Part shown: one piece after another, positions 35,959-44,932 of the stretch
How the letters are laid out: the number at the start of each line of letters is the position of its first letter
Numbering within the stretch: position 1 is the stretch's first letter
Assembly: GCF_019145495.1 (NCBI RefSeq)
Contig: NZ_JAHSTU010000003.1
Span: forward strand, 124,001 to 188,000
DNA length: 64,000 nucleotides
Direction of reading: 5' to 3'
Origin: Pseudomonas azerbaijanoccidentalis
GTDB lineage: Bacteria; Pseudomonadota; Gammaproteobacteria; Pseudomonadales; Pseudomonadaceae
Program-made: the position numbers and the translations under genes
Notes under the pieces: generated by a model
What the model was told of the DNA's origin: nothing
Databases searched by the model: none
What the model saw: the letters and a program-made list of their open reading frames with translations, nothing else

Positions 35959-36007
35959 TGTACATATCCATTCCTGCGGTAACGGCTGCTTATGGTTTCG
36001 CCCTTAC
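35959..36007. repeat. Left arm of 49-bp inverted repeat
   Basis: The arm contains CTGCGGTAACGGC and GCTTATGGTTTCGC and matches the reverse complement of 36579-36627 at 44 of 49 positions by eye. The pair encloses about 570 nt of non-coding DNA. Confidence 0.8.
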
Positions 36008-36255
36008 GTACGGCCCCTCGCTAAGGCTCGGTGTTCCTTCGCTCCGGCATTCATCCGGGGGCATCGCCTCCGGTCTGCTTCGCGACGACCTCCTCTCGAT
36101 GTGTGCGGCTGCGCCGCACGGCGCTGCGCGCCCACCCCCGGATAAACGCCTGCACTCAGCCTGCCGATGGGGCGGGTGGATCAAGATCAAAAGCGGCAGG
36201 CGAGCTAACGCTCGGCCTGTTGAGTGGTGAAAAGCCTGGGTGTAGGCCGATCCAT

Positions 36256-36281
36256 TGTAGGAGCCAGCCTTCTGGCGATGG
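36256..36281. repeat. Single degenerate REP
   Basis: TGTAGGAGCCAGCCTTCTGG followed by CGATGG mixes the TGTAGGAGC head of one REP family with the GCCAGCC..CTGGCGAT core of another. No inverted partner lies close by. Confidence 0.65.
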
Positions 36282-36325
36282 CGGCCTGACAGCCGACCAG
36301 ATTTCACGGCTGTACCACGCCCAAT

Positions 36326-36417
36326 GTAGGAGCTGCCGCAGGCTGCGATCTTTTGATCTCGCTTGTAAAAAACAAAATCAAAAGATCGCAGCCTCGGTGC
36401 ACTCGACAGCTCCTACA
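36326..36417. repeat. Hybrid REPIN with unlike arms
   Basis: The left arm has the usual GTAGGAGCTGCCGCAGGC core. The right arm has GCCTCGGTGCACTCGACAGC, the core of the variant REPIN at 26225. The outer and inner flanks (GTAGGAGCTG, GCGATCTTTTGAT) still pair, so the hairpin keeps its ends but has a mismatched middle. Confidence 0.85.
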
Positions 36418-36578
36418 GGGAAATGCGCACGAACCAAACAAACAGGCCGGCCGGTAGGCCGCCTCGCTTTTGCTTTGGCTTTTGATCTTTTACCCCTTCG
36501 GCAGGCCGTACGCCGGGGCAAAGCCTTTTGCTTACTTTTGCTGGGCCGGCACTCCGGCGTTTGGAAAAGTGAGTCGCT

Positions 36579-36627
36579 GTAAGAGCGAAACCATAAGCCG
36601 CCGTTACCGCAGAAACGGATAAGTACA
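36579..36627. repeat. Right arm of 49-bp inverted repeat
   Basis: Reverse-complement partner of 35959-36007, including GCGAAACCATAAGC and GCCGTTACCGCAG. It is followed 12 nt later by the single REP at 36639. Confidence 0.8.
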
Positions 36628-36638
36628 CCCTCAAAAAA

Positions 36639-36662
36639 TCGCCAGCAGGCTGGCTCCCACAG
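36639..36662. repeat. Single REP, inverted relative to 35904
   Basis: ATCGCCAGCAGGCTGGCTCC followed by CACAG is the reverse complement of the GTGGGAGCCAGCCTGCTGGC core. With the REP at 35904 it brackets the 49-bp inverted repeat. Confidence 0.75.
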
Positions 36663-36757
36663 GGATCTTCAGCAGACACAGTAACTGTGTAAAACCGGAG
36701 CCACCCGCTCAACCTTTCACAAAACCTTCATCAAATAGTTATTCCAGCGACTTGTGC

Positions 36758-36775
36758 GAGTCATAGGGCTGACAT
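36758..36775 (+). promoter_or_regulatory. Possible Pho box upstream of phnC
   Basis: Two half-sites GAGTCAT (36758-36764) and CTGACAT (36769-36775) are 11 nt apart, the helical spacing of PhoB direct repeats (consensus CTGTCAT). Each has mismatches. PhoB control of phn operons is well established, but the match here is only fair. Confidence 0.4.
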
Positions 36776-36792
36776 GCCCCGTGCCTAAAGTC

Positions 36793-36830
36793 GGTTGAAC
36801 TCCAATACAGCCACGGACGGCTGTTCAACC
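36793..36830. promoter_or_regulatory. Interrupted inverted repeat in the phnC leader
   Basis: GGTTGAAC (36793-36800) and CAGCC (36808-36812) pair with GGCTG (36819-36823) and GTTCAACC (36823-36830), sharing one base at the junction and leaving a bulge on the left side. It ends 14 nt before the phnC ATG, so it may be a leader hairpin near the ribosome site or an operator. Confidence 0.45.
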
Positions 36831-36844
36831 AGACAGAGAAGCCC

Positions 36845-37678
36845 ATGAACGCAGCTATCCATGTCGATCATCTGAACAAGACCTTTGCGCGTAAAACCGC
36901 ACTGGTCGACCTCGAACTGACCATTGCGGCCGGTGAGATGGTCGCGCTGATCGGCGCGTCCGGCTCCGGCAAATCCACCTTGCTGCGCCATCTCGCGGGC
37001 CTGGCCTGTTGCGATAAAAACAACGGCGGCAGCGTCAAGGTCCTGGGCCGCGAAGTGCAGGCGAGCGGTCGATTGAATGGCAAAGTGCGACGTCTGCGCG
37101 CCGACATCGGCTATATCTTCCAGCAATTCAACCTGGTCAATCGCCTGAGCGTGCTCGACAACGTACTGCTCGGCTGCCTGGGGCGCATGCCGCGCTGGCG
37201 TGGCAACCTGGGCCTGTTCAACGCCGAAGAAAAACAATTCGCCCTGGAGTCCCTGGACCGCGTCGGTCTGGCTGATCTGGCGGCGCAGCGCGCTTCGACC
37301 CTGTCCGGCGGCCAGCAGCAACGCGTGGCCATCGCCCGTGCGTTGACCCAGCGGGCCGAGGTGATTCTGGCGGATGAACCGATTGCCTCGCTCGACCCCG
37401 AGTCGGCGCGCAAGGTCATGGAAATCCTCGCCGACATCAACCGCCGCGATGGCAAGACCGTGGTGGTGACCCTGCATCAAGTCGATTACGCCACCCGCTA
37501 TTGCCCGCGCGCCGTGGCGCTCAAGGGCGGACGCATCCATTTCGATGGTCGCGCCGCTGAGCTGAGCGGCCAGTTCCTCAACGATTTGTATGGTGCCGAC
37601 ATCGACACCAGCCTGATGTGTTCCGACCAGCTTCGCCCCGTCGAAGCCACGCCCCGCCTGGTCATGGCGCGCGCGTGA
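36845..37678 (+). CDS. phnC: Phosphonate ABC transporter ATPase PhnC
   Basis: The product is 277 residues with Walker [13 protein letters not shown]-loop FQQFNLV, signature [15 protein letters not shown] and Walker [15 protein letters not shown]. It powers uptake of phosphonates with PhnD and PhnE. It is the first gene of the phn operon, with phnD 44 nt downstream. ATG 36845 has only a weak ribosome site (AGAG). Confidence 0.94.
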   Translation: MNAAIHVDHLNKTFARKTALVDLELTIAAGEMVALIGASGSGKSTLLRHLAGLACCDKNNGGSVKVLGREVQASGRLNGKVRRLRADIGYIFQQFNLVNRLSVLDNVLLGCLGRMPRWRGNLGLFNAEEKQFALESLDRVGLADLAAQRASTLSGGQQQRVAIARALTQRAEVILADEPIASLDPESARKVMEILADINRRDGKTVVVTLHQVDYATRYCPRAVALKGGRIHFDGRAAELSGQFLNDLYGADIDTSLMCSDQLRPVEATPRLVMARA

Positions 37679-37722
37679 CAACTCCTGGATTTCCCAACCG
37701 TTCACCCTCAGGAAACCTTTCC

Positions 37723-38733
37723 ATGTTGAACCGTATCGGTCGTGTTTTTGCTGGCGCAGCCCTGCTCGCCAGTTGCGTAATGGGCACCGCCCAGGCTGAA
37801 GAAAAAGCCATCAACTTCGGCATCATGTCCACCGAGTCTTCGCAAAACCTCAAGAGCATCTGGCAGCCATTTCTCGATGACATGCAGAAGCAGACCGGCC
37901 TGAAGATCAACGCCACGTTCGCCTCTGACTATGCCGGCCTGATCCAGGGCATGCGCTTCAACAAGGTCGACGTCGCCTGGCTGGGCAACAAGGCGGCCAT
38001 TGAAGCCGTGGACCGCTCCAACGGTGAAATCTTCGCCCAAACCGCAGCCGCCAGCGGTGCAGCCGGTTACTGGAGCGTGTTGATCGCGCGCAAGGACAGC
38101 CCGATCAACTCCGTTGACGACATGCTGAAAAACGCCAAGAACCTGACCTTCGGTAACGGCGATCCGAACTCCACTTCGGGCTACCTGGTACCGGGCTATT
38201 ACGTGTTCGCCAAGAACCACGTCGATGCCGCCACCGCCTTCAAGCGCACCCTCAATTCCAGCCATGAGGTCAACGCGTTGAGCGTGGCCAAGGGGCAACT
38301 GGACGTGGCGACCTTCAACACCGAAAGCTGGGATCGCCTGGAAGTCACCCAACCTGATAAAGCCGCGTTGCTGAAAGTGATCTGGAAGTCGCCGCTGATC
38401 CCGGCCGACCCGCTGGTGTGGAGCAAAGCGCTGAGTGACAGCGAGAAGCAGAAGATCCGCGATTTCATCTTCAGCTACGGCGATACCGACTCCGAGAAAG
38501 CCGTGCTCGCGGGCATGCAGTTGGGCAAGTTCCTGAAGTCCAGCGACGACCAATTGCTGCCGATCCGTCAGCTGGAGCTGTTCAAGCAGCGCACCACGAT
38601 CAGCGCCGACACCAAGCTTGAAGCGGCGGACAAGGCCAAGAAACTGGCCGACATCGACGCCGAGCTGGCCAAGCTGCAAGAGCGCATCACCTTGCTCGAG
38701 AAGAGCGACAAAAAGACCGCCAACGCCGGTTGA
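37723..38733 (+). CDS. phnD: Phosphonate-binding protein PhnD
   Basis: The product is 336 residues from ATG 37723, behind AGGAAA. A signal peptide ending ...MGTAQA precedes EEKAINFGIMSTESSQNLK and a type II periplasmic binding fold. The C-terminal ~40 residues form a Lys/Glu-rich helix. It captures phosphonates for PhnCE. A longer upstream frame overlaps phnC and is rejected. A REPIN separates it from phnE. Confidence 0.94.
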   Translation: MLNRIGRVFAGAALLASCVMGTAQAEEKAINFGIMSTESSQNLKSIWQPFLDDMQKQTGLKINATFASDYAGLIQGMRFNKVDVAWLGNKAAIEAVDRSNGEIFAQTAAASGAAGYWSVLIARKDSPINSVDDMLKNAKNLTFGNGDPNSTSGYLVPGYYVFAKNHVDAATAFKRTLNSSHEVNALSVAKGQLDVATFNTESWDRLEVTQPDKAALLKVIWKSPLIPADPLVWSKALSDSEKQKIRDFIFSYGDTDSEKAVLAGMQLGKFLKSSDDQLLPIRQLELFKQRTTISADTKLEAADKAKKLADIDAELAKLQERITLLEKSDKKTANAG

Positions 38734-38738
38734 TCCAT

Positions 38739-38827
38739 GTGGGAGCGAGCCTGCTCGCGATGACGATGTGTCAGTCGACATCGCAGGTGCATGTGCCGGC
38801 CTCATCGCGAGCAGGCTCGCTCCCACA
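38739..38827. repeat. REPIN between phnD and phnE
   Basis: Arms GTGGGAGCGAGCCTGCTCGC and the exact complement flank a ~49-nt loop. It begins 5 nt after the phnD stop inside the transport operon, so it may reduce downstream expression or stabilise the phnCD part of the message. Confidence 0.9.
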
Positions 38828-38865
38828 GTTTTTTGTACTCGGCATAACTTTTTCAGAGAACCCTC

Positions 38866-39648
38866 ATGACCACTCTCCACGCTGAAGCTGTTGGCAAGCG
38901 TACCTGGCCGCAATACGCCGGTTGGGGCCTGTTTCTGGTCCTGCTGGCCTGGGCCTGGCACGGTGCCGAAATGAATCCGATGGCGCTGTACCGCGATTCG
39001 GGAAACATGGCGACGTTCGCCGCAGATTTCTTCCCGCCGGACTTCCATGAATGGCGCTCGTACCTCAAGGAAATGATCGTCACCTTACAAATCGCCTTGT
39101 GGGGCACGGTGCTGGCGATTGTCTGCTCGGTGCCGCTGGGCATTCTCTGCTCGGAAAACATCACGCCTTGGTGGATCCACCAACCGCTGCGTCGGGTGAT
39201 GGATGCCTTCCGTTCGATCAACGAAATGGTCTTCGCGATGTTGTTCGTGGTGGCCGTCGGCTTGGGGCCGTTTGCCGGTGTCCTGGCACTGTGGATCAGC
39301 ACCACCGGCGTCCTCGCCAAGCTGTTCGCCGAAGCGGTCGAGGCGATTGATCCAGGCCCGGTCGAAGGCGTTCGCGCTACCGGCGCCAGTGCCCTGCAAG
39401 AGGTGATCTACGGCGTGATTCCGCAAGTGATGCCGCTGTGGGTTTCGTATGCGCTCTACCGTTTCGAAGCCAACGTGCGCTCGGCGACGGTGGTGGGCAT
39501 GGTCGGTGCCGGCGGGATCGGCGTGATCCTGTGGGAAAACATTCGCGCTTTTCAGTTCGTACAAACCTGCGCGGTGCTGCTGGTGATCATCGTCGTCGTC
39601 AGCCTGATCGACATCCTCTCGCAACGCCTGCGCAAGCAGTTCATCTGA
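38866..39648 (+). CDS. phnE: Phosphonate ABC transporter permease PhnE
   Basis: The product is 260 residues with about six membrane segments and the cytoplasmic coupling (EAA) loop [20 protein letters not shown]. Only one phnE is present, as in E. coli. AGAGAA lies upstream of ATG 38866. The regulator phnF follows 36 nt later. Confidence 0.94.
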   Translation: MTTLHAEAVGKRTWPQYAGWGLFLVLLAWAWHGAEMNPMALYRDSGNMATFAADFFPPDFHEWRSYLKEMIVTLQIALWGTVLAIVCSVPLGILCSENITPWWIHQPLRRVMDAFRSINEMVFAMLFVVAVGLGPFAGVLALWISTTGVLAKLFAEAVEAIDPGPVEGVRATGASALQEVIYGVIPQVMPLWVSYALYRFEANVRSATVVGMVGAGGIGVILWENIRAFQFVQTCAVLLVIIVVVSLIDILSQRLRKQFI

Positions 39649-39684
39649 TTTTCGGAGGGGTGCCTGCGGGCGCTTTTTTAAAGC

Positions 39685-40389
39685 ATGCAGTTGTCTAGAC
39701 AAGATGAGCCGGTGTACCGCGAATTGGCCGACATCCTGCGTCGTGAGCTGGGTGACTACCGCGCCGGAGATTTCCTGCCGGCCGAGGTGCAGTTGGCCGA
39801 ACGCTTCGGTGTCAACCGCCACACCCTTCGCCGCGCCATCGATGAATTGGTGTTCGAAGGCAGCCTGTTGCGGCGCCAGGGCAAAGGCACGCAAGTGCTG
39901 GAACGCCCGCTGATTTATCCGATGGCCGCCGACAGCGCCTACAGCCAGTCGCTGTCGGCCCAAGGGCATGGCGTCGAGGCGGTGTTGCTCAAGCGTCGCT
40001 ACTGCTTTGCCAGCCGTGAAGAGGCGCAGCATCTGGGCATCGCCGAGATGGCACCGATGATTGAATTGCAGACCTTGCGCAAGCTCGACCACCAGCCGGT
40101 CAGCCTGATTCGCCATCGCTACTGCGCCAGCCACGCGCCACTGCTGGCGGACTACACCGGCGGCTCATTGCGCCAGTACCTCAGCGAACGGGACATGCCG
40201 CTGACCCGCACCCAAAGCCTGATCGGCGCCCGTTTGCCCAACCGCGAAGAAGCCGCGTTGTTGATGATGCCCCGGCATTTGCCGGCGTTGAGTGTGTTCA
40301 CCCTTTCCCGTGATCGCGACGGCCGTGCGGTGGAGCTGGCCCAGTCCACCAGCCGTTCGGATCGCTTCCAGTACCAGGTCGTCACCTGA
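39685..40389 (+). CDS. phnF: GntR-family regulator PhnF
   Basis: The product is 234 residues. The N-terminal winged helix (RRELGDYRAGDFLPAEVQLAERFGV, split here as helix-turn-helix residues about 12-70) is followed by a UTRA ligand-binding domain with the typical LIRHRYCASHA and VFTLSRDRDG strands. PhnF is the presumed repressor of phn genes. The ribosome site is weak, with GGAGGGG 24 nt upstream. Its stop overlaps an ATG upstream of phnG. Confidence 0.9.
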   Translation: MQLSRQDEPVYRELADILRRELGDYRAGDFLPAEVQLAERFGVNRHTLRRAIDELVFEGSLLRRQGKGTQVLERPLIYPMAADSAYSQSLSAQGHGVEAVLLKRRYCFASREEAQHLGIAEMAPMIELQTLRKLDHQPVSLIRHRYCASHAPLLADYTGGSLRQYLSERDMPLTRTQSLIGARLPNREEAALLMMPRHLPALSVFTLSRDRDGRAVELAQSTSRSDRFQYQVVT

Positions 40390-40400
40390 TGGAGAACGCC

Positions 40401-40850
40401 ATGCAAAACCCTGTTCCTCACACCGAACGCCAGCACTGGATCGGCGTGCTGGCCCGCGCTCGTCGCAATGAATTGCAGCCCTTCGAAGACGCACTGCGCG
40501 ACATCGAGTACCAACTGATCCGCGCGCCGGAAATCGGCATGACCCTGGTTCGCGGCCGCATGGGCGGCAATGGCGCGCCGTTCAACGTCGGCGAAATGAG
40601 CGTGACGCGTTGCGTGGTGCGCCTGGCCGATGGCCGCACGGGCTACAGCTACCTGGCAGGTCGCGACAAGGTTCACGCCGAACTCGCGGCGCTGGCCGAC
40701 GCGCATTTGCAAGGCGTGCAACAGCGTCATTGGCTGACGGAAATGATCACGCCACTGGCGGCAAGTCAGGCCGAGCGCCGGGCACAGAAAGAGGCGGAAA
40801 CCGCCGCCACCAAAGTCGAATTCTTCACCCTCGTGCGAGGAGAAAATTGA
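40401..40850 (+). CDS. phnG: C-P lyase core subunit PhnG
   Basis: The product is 149 residues from ATG 40401, chosen because GGAG lies 6 nt upstream. ATG 40389 overlapping the phnF stop is an alternative. Family blocks RQHWIGVLARA and GNGAPFNVGEMSVTRCVV are present. PhnG belongs to the PhnGHIJ complex that displaces adenine from ATP with phosphonate. The stop overlaps phnH by one base. Confidence 0.92.
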   Translation: MQNPVPHTERQHWIGVLARARRNELQPFEDALRDIEYQLIRAPEIGMTLVRGRMGGNGAPFNVGEMSVTRCVVRLADGRTGYSYLAGRDKVHAELAALADAHLQGVQQRHWLTEMITPLAASQAERRAQKEAETAATKVEFFTLVRGEN

Positions 40851-41440
40851 TGAGCGCGCAGCTATTGCAACCGGCGTTCGCCGACCCTGTGCTGGATGCC
40901 CAGCGCGGTTTTCGCGCGGCACTCAAGGCTCTTGCTGGTCCCGGTCTGATCCAGACATTGCAACCGACTCCGAGCCTTGAAGGATTGGAACCGGCGACTT
41001 ATGCGCTGTGCCTGGCGCTGCTGGATGTCGACACGCCGCTGTGGCTGGCGCCGTCCTTCGACACGCCGCTGATCCGCGCCAACCTGGCGTTCCACTGTGG
41101 TTGCCCGCTGACCGCCAAGCGTGAAGACGCGGGGTTTGCCTTGCTTGCCGCCGACGATTTGCTCGACCTGAGCGGCTTCGATCATGGCAACGACCGCTAC
41201 CCCGATCAGTCCTGCACTTTGCTGGTTCAACTGCCAAGCCTCGACGGCGGGGCAGGGCTGAAGTGGCGCGGGCCGGGGATCGAAAGCGAACACGGCGTGG
41301 CGCTGCCGGTGGCCGATGGCTTCTGGCGCGAGCGTGAACGCCGCATCGAATTTCCCCGGGGCCTGGACCTGTTTTTCGCGGCCGGCCATGACCTGATCGG
41401 TTTGCCACGCAGCACCCGTATCGCAGAGGAGCGTGCCTGA
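40850..41440 (+). CDS. phnH: C-P lyase core subunit PhnH
   Basis: The product is 196 residues beginning MSAQLLQPAFADPVLDAQRG. The conserved RAALKALAGPG and the C-terminal RGLDLFFAAG.DLIGLPR blocks fit PhnH, which pairs with PhnG and PhnI in the core complex. Both ends use TGATG one-base overlaps with neighbours. A longer frame starting inside phnG is rejected. Confidence 0.93.
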   Translation: MSAQLLQPAFADPVLDAQRGFRAALKALAGPGLIQTLQPTPSLEGLEPATYALCLALLDVDTPLWLAPSFDTPLIRANLAFHCGCPLTAKREDAGFALLAADDLLDLSGFDHGNDRYPDQSCTLLVQLPSLDGGAGLKWRGPGIESEHGVALPVADGFWRERERRIEFPRGLDLFFAAGHDLIGLPRSTRIAEERA

Positions 41441-42516
41441 TGTACGTAGCCGTCAAGGGTGGCGAACAGGCCATCGACAATGCCCACCGTCTGCTGGCGA
41501 AAAAACGCCGGGGCGATACCTCGGTCTCCGAGCTGAGCGTTGAGCAGATCCGCCAGCAACTGCCGCTGGCAGTGGCGCGGGTCATGAGCGAAGGCTCGCT
41601 GTACGACGAAGAGCTGGCCGCGCTGGCCATCAAGCAAGCGGCGGGGGATATGGTCGAAGCGATCTTCCTGCTGCGTGCCTACCGCACCACGTTGCCGCGC
41701 TTCAGTCCGAGCCTGCCGATCGACACGCAAAACATGCAACTCAGCCGCCGCCTCTCTGCCACGTTCAAGGACGTGCCGGGCGGGCAATTGCTCGGGCCGA
41801 CTTTCGATTACACCCATCGCTTGCTGGACTTTGCGCTGCTCGCCGAAGGTGAATATCCGGGACCGCAAACCACCCCGAATGCCAGTCTTGAACCGTGCCC
41901 GCGGGTCCTCGGTTTGCTGGCCAAGGAAGGCTTGATCAAGAACGAGTTCGACAACGGCGAAACCGTCGCTGACATTACCCGCGATCCGCTGGAGTTCCCC
42001 GCCAGTCGCGCCCAGCGCCTGCAAGCGTTGGCCCGTGGCGACGAAGGTTTTCTGTTGGCGCTGGGTTACTCGACCCAACGCGGTTATGGCCGCAATCACC
42101 CGTTCGCCGGTGAGATTCGTATCGGTGAGGTCGAGGTGTGGATCGAACCCGAAGAGCTGGGTTTCCCCGTCAACCTGGGCAGCATCGAAGTCACCGAGTG
42201 CGAGATGGTCAACCAGTTCGTCGGCTCGGCCACGGAGCTGGCGCAGTTCACTCGCGGCTACGGTCTGGCCTTCGGACACGCCGAGCGCAAGGCCATGGGC
42301 ATGGCGCTGGTCGACCGTGCGTTACGCGCCGACGAGTACAACGAAGAGATCGTGTCCCCGGCGCAGCAGGAAGAGTTCGTGCTGATGCACTGCGATAACG
42401 TCGAAGCCTCGGGGTTTGTCTCGCACCTCAAATTACCTCACTACGTGGACTTCCAGGCCGAACTGGAACTGATCCGCAAACTGCGCAAGCCGGCCGAGGG
42501 CAGCAACCATGAATGA
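41440..42516 (+). CDS. phnI: C-P lyase core subunit PhnI
   Basis: The product is 358 residues starting MYVAVKGGEQAIDNAHRLL. PhnI is the nucleosidase-type subunit that couples phosphonate to ribose C1' of ATP in the presence of PhnG, H and L. It is complete, normal in length, and overlaps phnJ by 8 nt. Confidence 0.95.
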   Translation: MYVAVKGGEQAIDNAHRLLAKKRRGDTSVSELSVEQIRQQLPLAVARVMSEGSLYDEELAALAIKQAAGDMVEAIFLLRAYRTTLPRFSPSLPIDTQNMQLSRRLSATFKDVPGGQLLGPTFDYTHRLLDFALLAEGEYPGPQTTPNASLEPCPRVLGLLAKEGLIKNEFDNGETVADITRDPLEFPASRAQRLQALARGDEGFLLALGYSTQRGYGRNHPFAGEIRIGEVEVWIEPEELGFPVNLGSIEVTECEMVNQFVGSATELAQFTRGYGLAFGHAERKAMGMALVDRALRADEYNEEIVSPAQQEEFVLMHCDNVEASGFVSHLKLPHYVDFQAELELIRKLRKPAEGSNHE

Positions 42517-43381
42517 CCTGACTCAAGCGCCGGTCCGCGACGCGGCGTACAACTTCGCCTACCTCGACGAACAGACCAAACGCATGATCCGTCGCGCCCT
42601 GCTCAAGGCCGTGGCGGTCCCCGGTTACCAAGTGCCGTTCGGTGGGCGCGAGATGCCGCTGCCTTACGGCTGGGGCACCGGTGGCATGCAATTGACCGCC
42701 GCGATTCTTGGCGATGACGACGTGCTCAAGGTCATCGACCAGGGCGCGGACGACACCACCAACGCGGTCTCGATCCGCCGCTTCTTCGCCCGCACCGCTG
42801 GCGTCGAGACAACGGAAAGTACGCCGGACGCGACGGTAATCCAGACCCGTCACCGCATCCCGGAAACACCGCTGCACGCTGACCAGATCATGGTCTATCA
42901 AGTGCCGATTCCCGAGCCGCTGCGCTTCATCGAACCGTCGGAAACCGAGACGCGGACAATGCACGCCCTCAACGATTACGGGGTCATGCACGTCAAGCTC
43001 TACGAGGACATCGCTACCTTCGGCCACATCGCCACGGCCTACGCCTACCCGGTGATGGTCGACGAGCGCTATGTGATGGACCCGTCGCCGATCCCGAAAT
43101 TCGACAACCCGAAACTCGACATGAGTCCGGCGCTGATGCTGTTCGGTGCCGGTCGCGAGAAGCGTCTGTACGCGGTGCCGCCGTTTACCCGAGTTACCAG
43201 TCTCGACTTCGAGGATCACCCCTTCGAAGCGCAGAAATGGGAAGAGTGCTGCGCCATCTGCGGTAGCCGTGAATCGTTCCTCGACGAGCTGATCCTCGAC
43301 GACGCCGGCACCCAGAGCTTCGTCTGTTCCGACACTTATTACTGCGCCCAGCGCGTCAGCCAGCAGGAGCAGGGTCAATGA
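42509..43381 (+). CDS. phnJ: C-P lyase PhnJ
   Basis: The product is 290 residues. The C-terminal cysteine cluster CCAICGSRES...FVCSDTYYC supplies the three ligands of the 4Fe-4S cluster and the catalytic cysteine for the radical-SAM cleavage of the carbon-phosphorus bond. The N-terminal FAYLDEQTKRMIRRALLKAV block is typical. It is flanked by phnI and phnK with short overlaps. Confidence 0.96.
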   Translation: MNDLTQAPVRDAAYNFAYLDEQTKRMIRRALLKAVAVPGYQVPFGGREMPLPYGWGTGGMQLTAAILGDDDVLKVIDQGADDTTNAVSIRRFFARTAGVETTESTPDATVIQTRHRIPETPLHADQIMVYQVPIPEPLRFIEPSETETRTMHALNDYGVMHVKLYEDIATFGHIATAYAYPVMVDERYVMDPSPIPKFDNPKLDMSPALMLFGAGREKRLYAVPPFTRVTSLDFEDHPFEAQKWEECCAICGSRESFLDELILDDAGTQSFVCSDTYYCAQRVSQQEQGQ

Positions 43382-44184
43382 ACCAGGCGCTGAAAAACCA
43401 ATTGTCCGTATCCACCGAACCCTTGTTGCGAGTGCGTGATTTGTCGCTGTTGTACGGACCGGAAAAGGGCTGTCAGGACGTCAGTTTCGATCTGTATCCC
43501 GGTGAAGTGTTGGGGATTGTCGGCGAGTCCGGCTCGGGCAAATCGACCTTGCTGTCGCTGCTCAGCGGTCGCTTGCCGCCACAGCGCGGCAACATCGGCT
43601 ATCGCGATAAACAGGGGCAATGGCTGGACCTGTACAGCGCCAGCGAAGCCGAGCGCCGCACCTTGCTGCGTACCGAATGGGGCTTCGTCGAACAGAACCC
43701 GCGTGACGGTTTGCGCATGGGCGTATCTGCTGGCGCCAACATCGGCGAACGCCTGATGGCCCAAGGCGTACGCAATTACCAACAGTTGCGCGGCGCCGGT
43801 CTCGACTGGCTGAGCCAGGTGGAAATCGATCCGCAGCGTATCGACGATTTGCCGCGGACCTTTTCCGGTGGCATGCAGCAGCGCCTGCAAATCGCCCGCA
43901 ACCTGGTGTCGAGTCCACGGCTGGTGTTCATGGACGAGCCGACCGGTGGCCTCGACGTTTCGGTGCAGGCGCGCTTGCTCGACCTGTTGCGCGGCCTGGT
44001 GCGGGAGCTCGATCTGGCCGTGGTGATCGTCACCCACGACCTGGCGGTTGCTCGCTTGCTGGCGGATCGACTGATGGTCATGCGCCGTTCGCGGGTGGTG
44101 GAAACCGGCCTGACCGACCAGATTCTCGACGATCCGCAGCACCCTTATTCGCAACTGCTGGTGTCTTCGGTGTTGCAGCCGTGA
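43378..44184 (+). CDS. phnK: C-P lyase ABC-type subunit PhnK
   Basis: The product is 268 residues with Walker [17 protein letters not shown], signature FSGGMQQRLQIARNL and Walker B LVFMDEPTGGLDVS. PhnK binds the PhnGHIJ core as a dimer and is not a transporter ATPase. It overlaps phnJ by 4 nt. phnL follows 28 nt later. Confidence 0.93.
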   Translation: MNQALKNQLSVSTEPLLRVRDLSLLYGPEKGCQDVSFDLYPGEVLGIVGESGSGKSTLLSLLSGRLPPQRGNIGYRDKQGQWLDLYSASEAERRTLLRTEWGFVEQNPRDGLRMGVSAGANIGERLMAQGVRNYQQLRGAGLDWLSQVEIDPQRIDDLPRTFSGGMQQRLQIARNLVSSPRLVFMDEPTGGLDVSVQARLLDLLRGLVRELDLAVVIVTHDLAVARLLADRLMVMRRSRVVETGLTDQILDDPQHPYSQLLVSSVLQP

Positions 44185-44212
44185 AGCCCCGTCCAACTGT
44201 GGAAACCGAGCG

Positions 44213-44932
44213 ATGAATACCTTGATCGAGGTCCGTGACCTCTCGAAAACCTTCACCCTGCATCAGCAAAACGGCGTGGTCCTCAACGTGTTGCGCGGGG
44301 TGGATTTCAGTGTGGCGGGCGGCGAGTGCCTGGTGTTGCACGGCCAGTCCGGCGCCGGCAAAAGCACCTTGCTGCGCACCCTGTATGGCAACTATCTGCC
44401 GGCGGGCGGCAGCATTCGCGTGCAGCATGACGGCCAGTGGCGGGAGCTGGTGGGCGCCGAGCACCGGGACATTCTGCAAGTGCGTCAGCGCACGCTCGGC
44501 TATGTCAGCCAGTTCCTGCGGGTGATCCCGCGGGTCGCGTGCCTGGACGTCGTCATGGAGCCCGCTCTGGCCCGTGGCTGGTCGAAGCAACTGGCGCAAT
44601 CGCGCGCCGAATTGCTGCTCAGTCGCCTGAATATTCCACAACGTCTTTGGCAATTGGCGCCCGGCACGTTCTCCGGTGGCGAGCAGCAACGGGTGAACAT
44701 CGCCCGAGGCTTCATGGTCGCGTGGCCGGTGATGTTGCTCGATGAGCCGACCGCCTCCCTTGACGACGGCAATCGCCAAGTGGTGCTGGAACTGATGAAC
44801 GAAGCAAAAGTCGCCGGTGCCGCGCTGATCGGCATCTTCCACGACCGCATCGCCCGCGAAGCAGTTGCCGACCGCCATCTCGACATGACCCCAGCCGCCG
44901 TGAACCCAGAGGAATACGCCGATGCCCGTTGA
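44213..44932 (+). CDS. phnL: C-P lyase ABC-type subunit PhnL
   Basis: The product is 239 residues with Walker A GQSGAGKSTLLRTLYG, signature FSGGEQQRVNIARGF and Walker B VMLLDEPTASLDDGN. PhnL joins the PhnK dimer in the lyase complex and is needed for the PhnI reaction. Its 3' end overlaps phnM by 11 nt. Confidence 0.93.
   Translation: MNTLIEVRDLSKTFTLHQQNGVVLNVLRGVDFSVAGGECLVLHGQSGAGKSTLLRTLYGNYLPAGGSIRVQHDGQWRELVGAEHRDILQVRQRTLGYVSQFLRVIPRVACLDVVMEPALARGWSKQLAQSRAELLLSRLNIPQRLWQLAPGTFSGGEQQRVNIARGFMVAWPVMLLDEPTASLDDGNRQVVLELMNEAKVAGAALIGIFHDRIAREAVADRHLDMTPAAVNPEEYADAR

Larger units (their letters stand above)
35869..36757. other. Gene-free repeat mosaic between ccm and phn
   Basis: About 0.9 kb with no credible gene. 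It holds three single REPs, a hybrid REPIN, and a 49-bp inverted repeat at its ends. Segments such as the one around 36475-36570 (GGCAAAGCCTTTTGCTTAC) resemble dispersed non-coding repeats I recall from P. fluorescens genomes. Open frames crossing it (for example 36031-36582) lack ribosome sites, run through the repeats and give basic, low-information proteins. Confidence 0.75.

Noticed and set aside
36031..36582. A 183-codon frame in the ccm-phn gap.
   Set aside because: It runs through REPs and one inverted-repeat arm, lacks a ribosome site, and its product is repeat-derived and basic.
37618..37722. Upstream start for PhnD inside phnC.
   Set aside because: The signal peptide begins at ATG 37723 with AGGAAA in front, and the extension would place sequence before a secretion signal.
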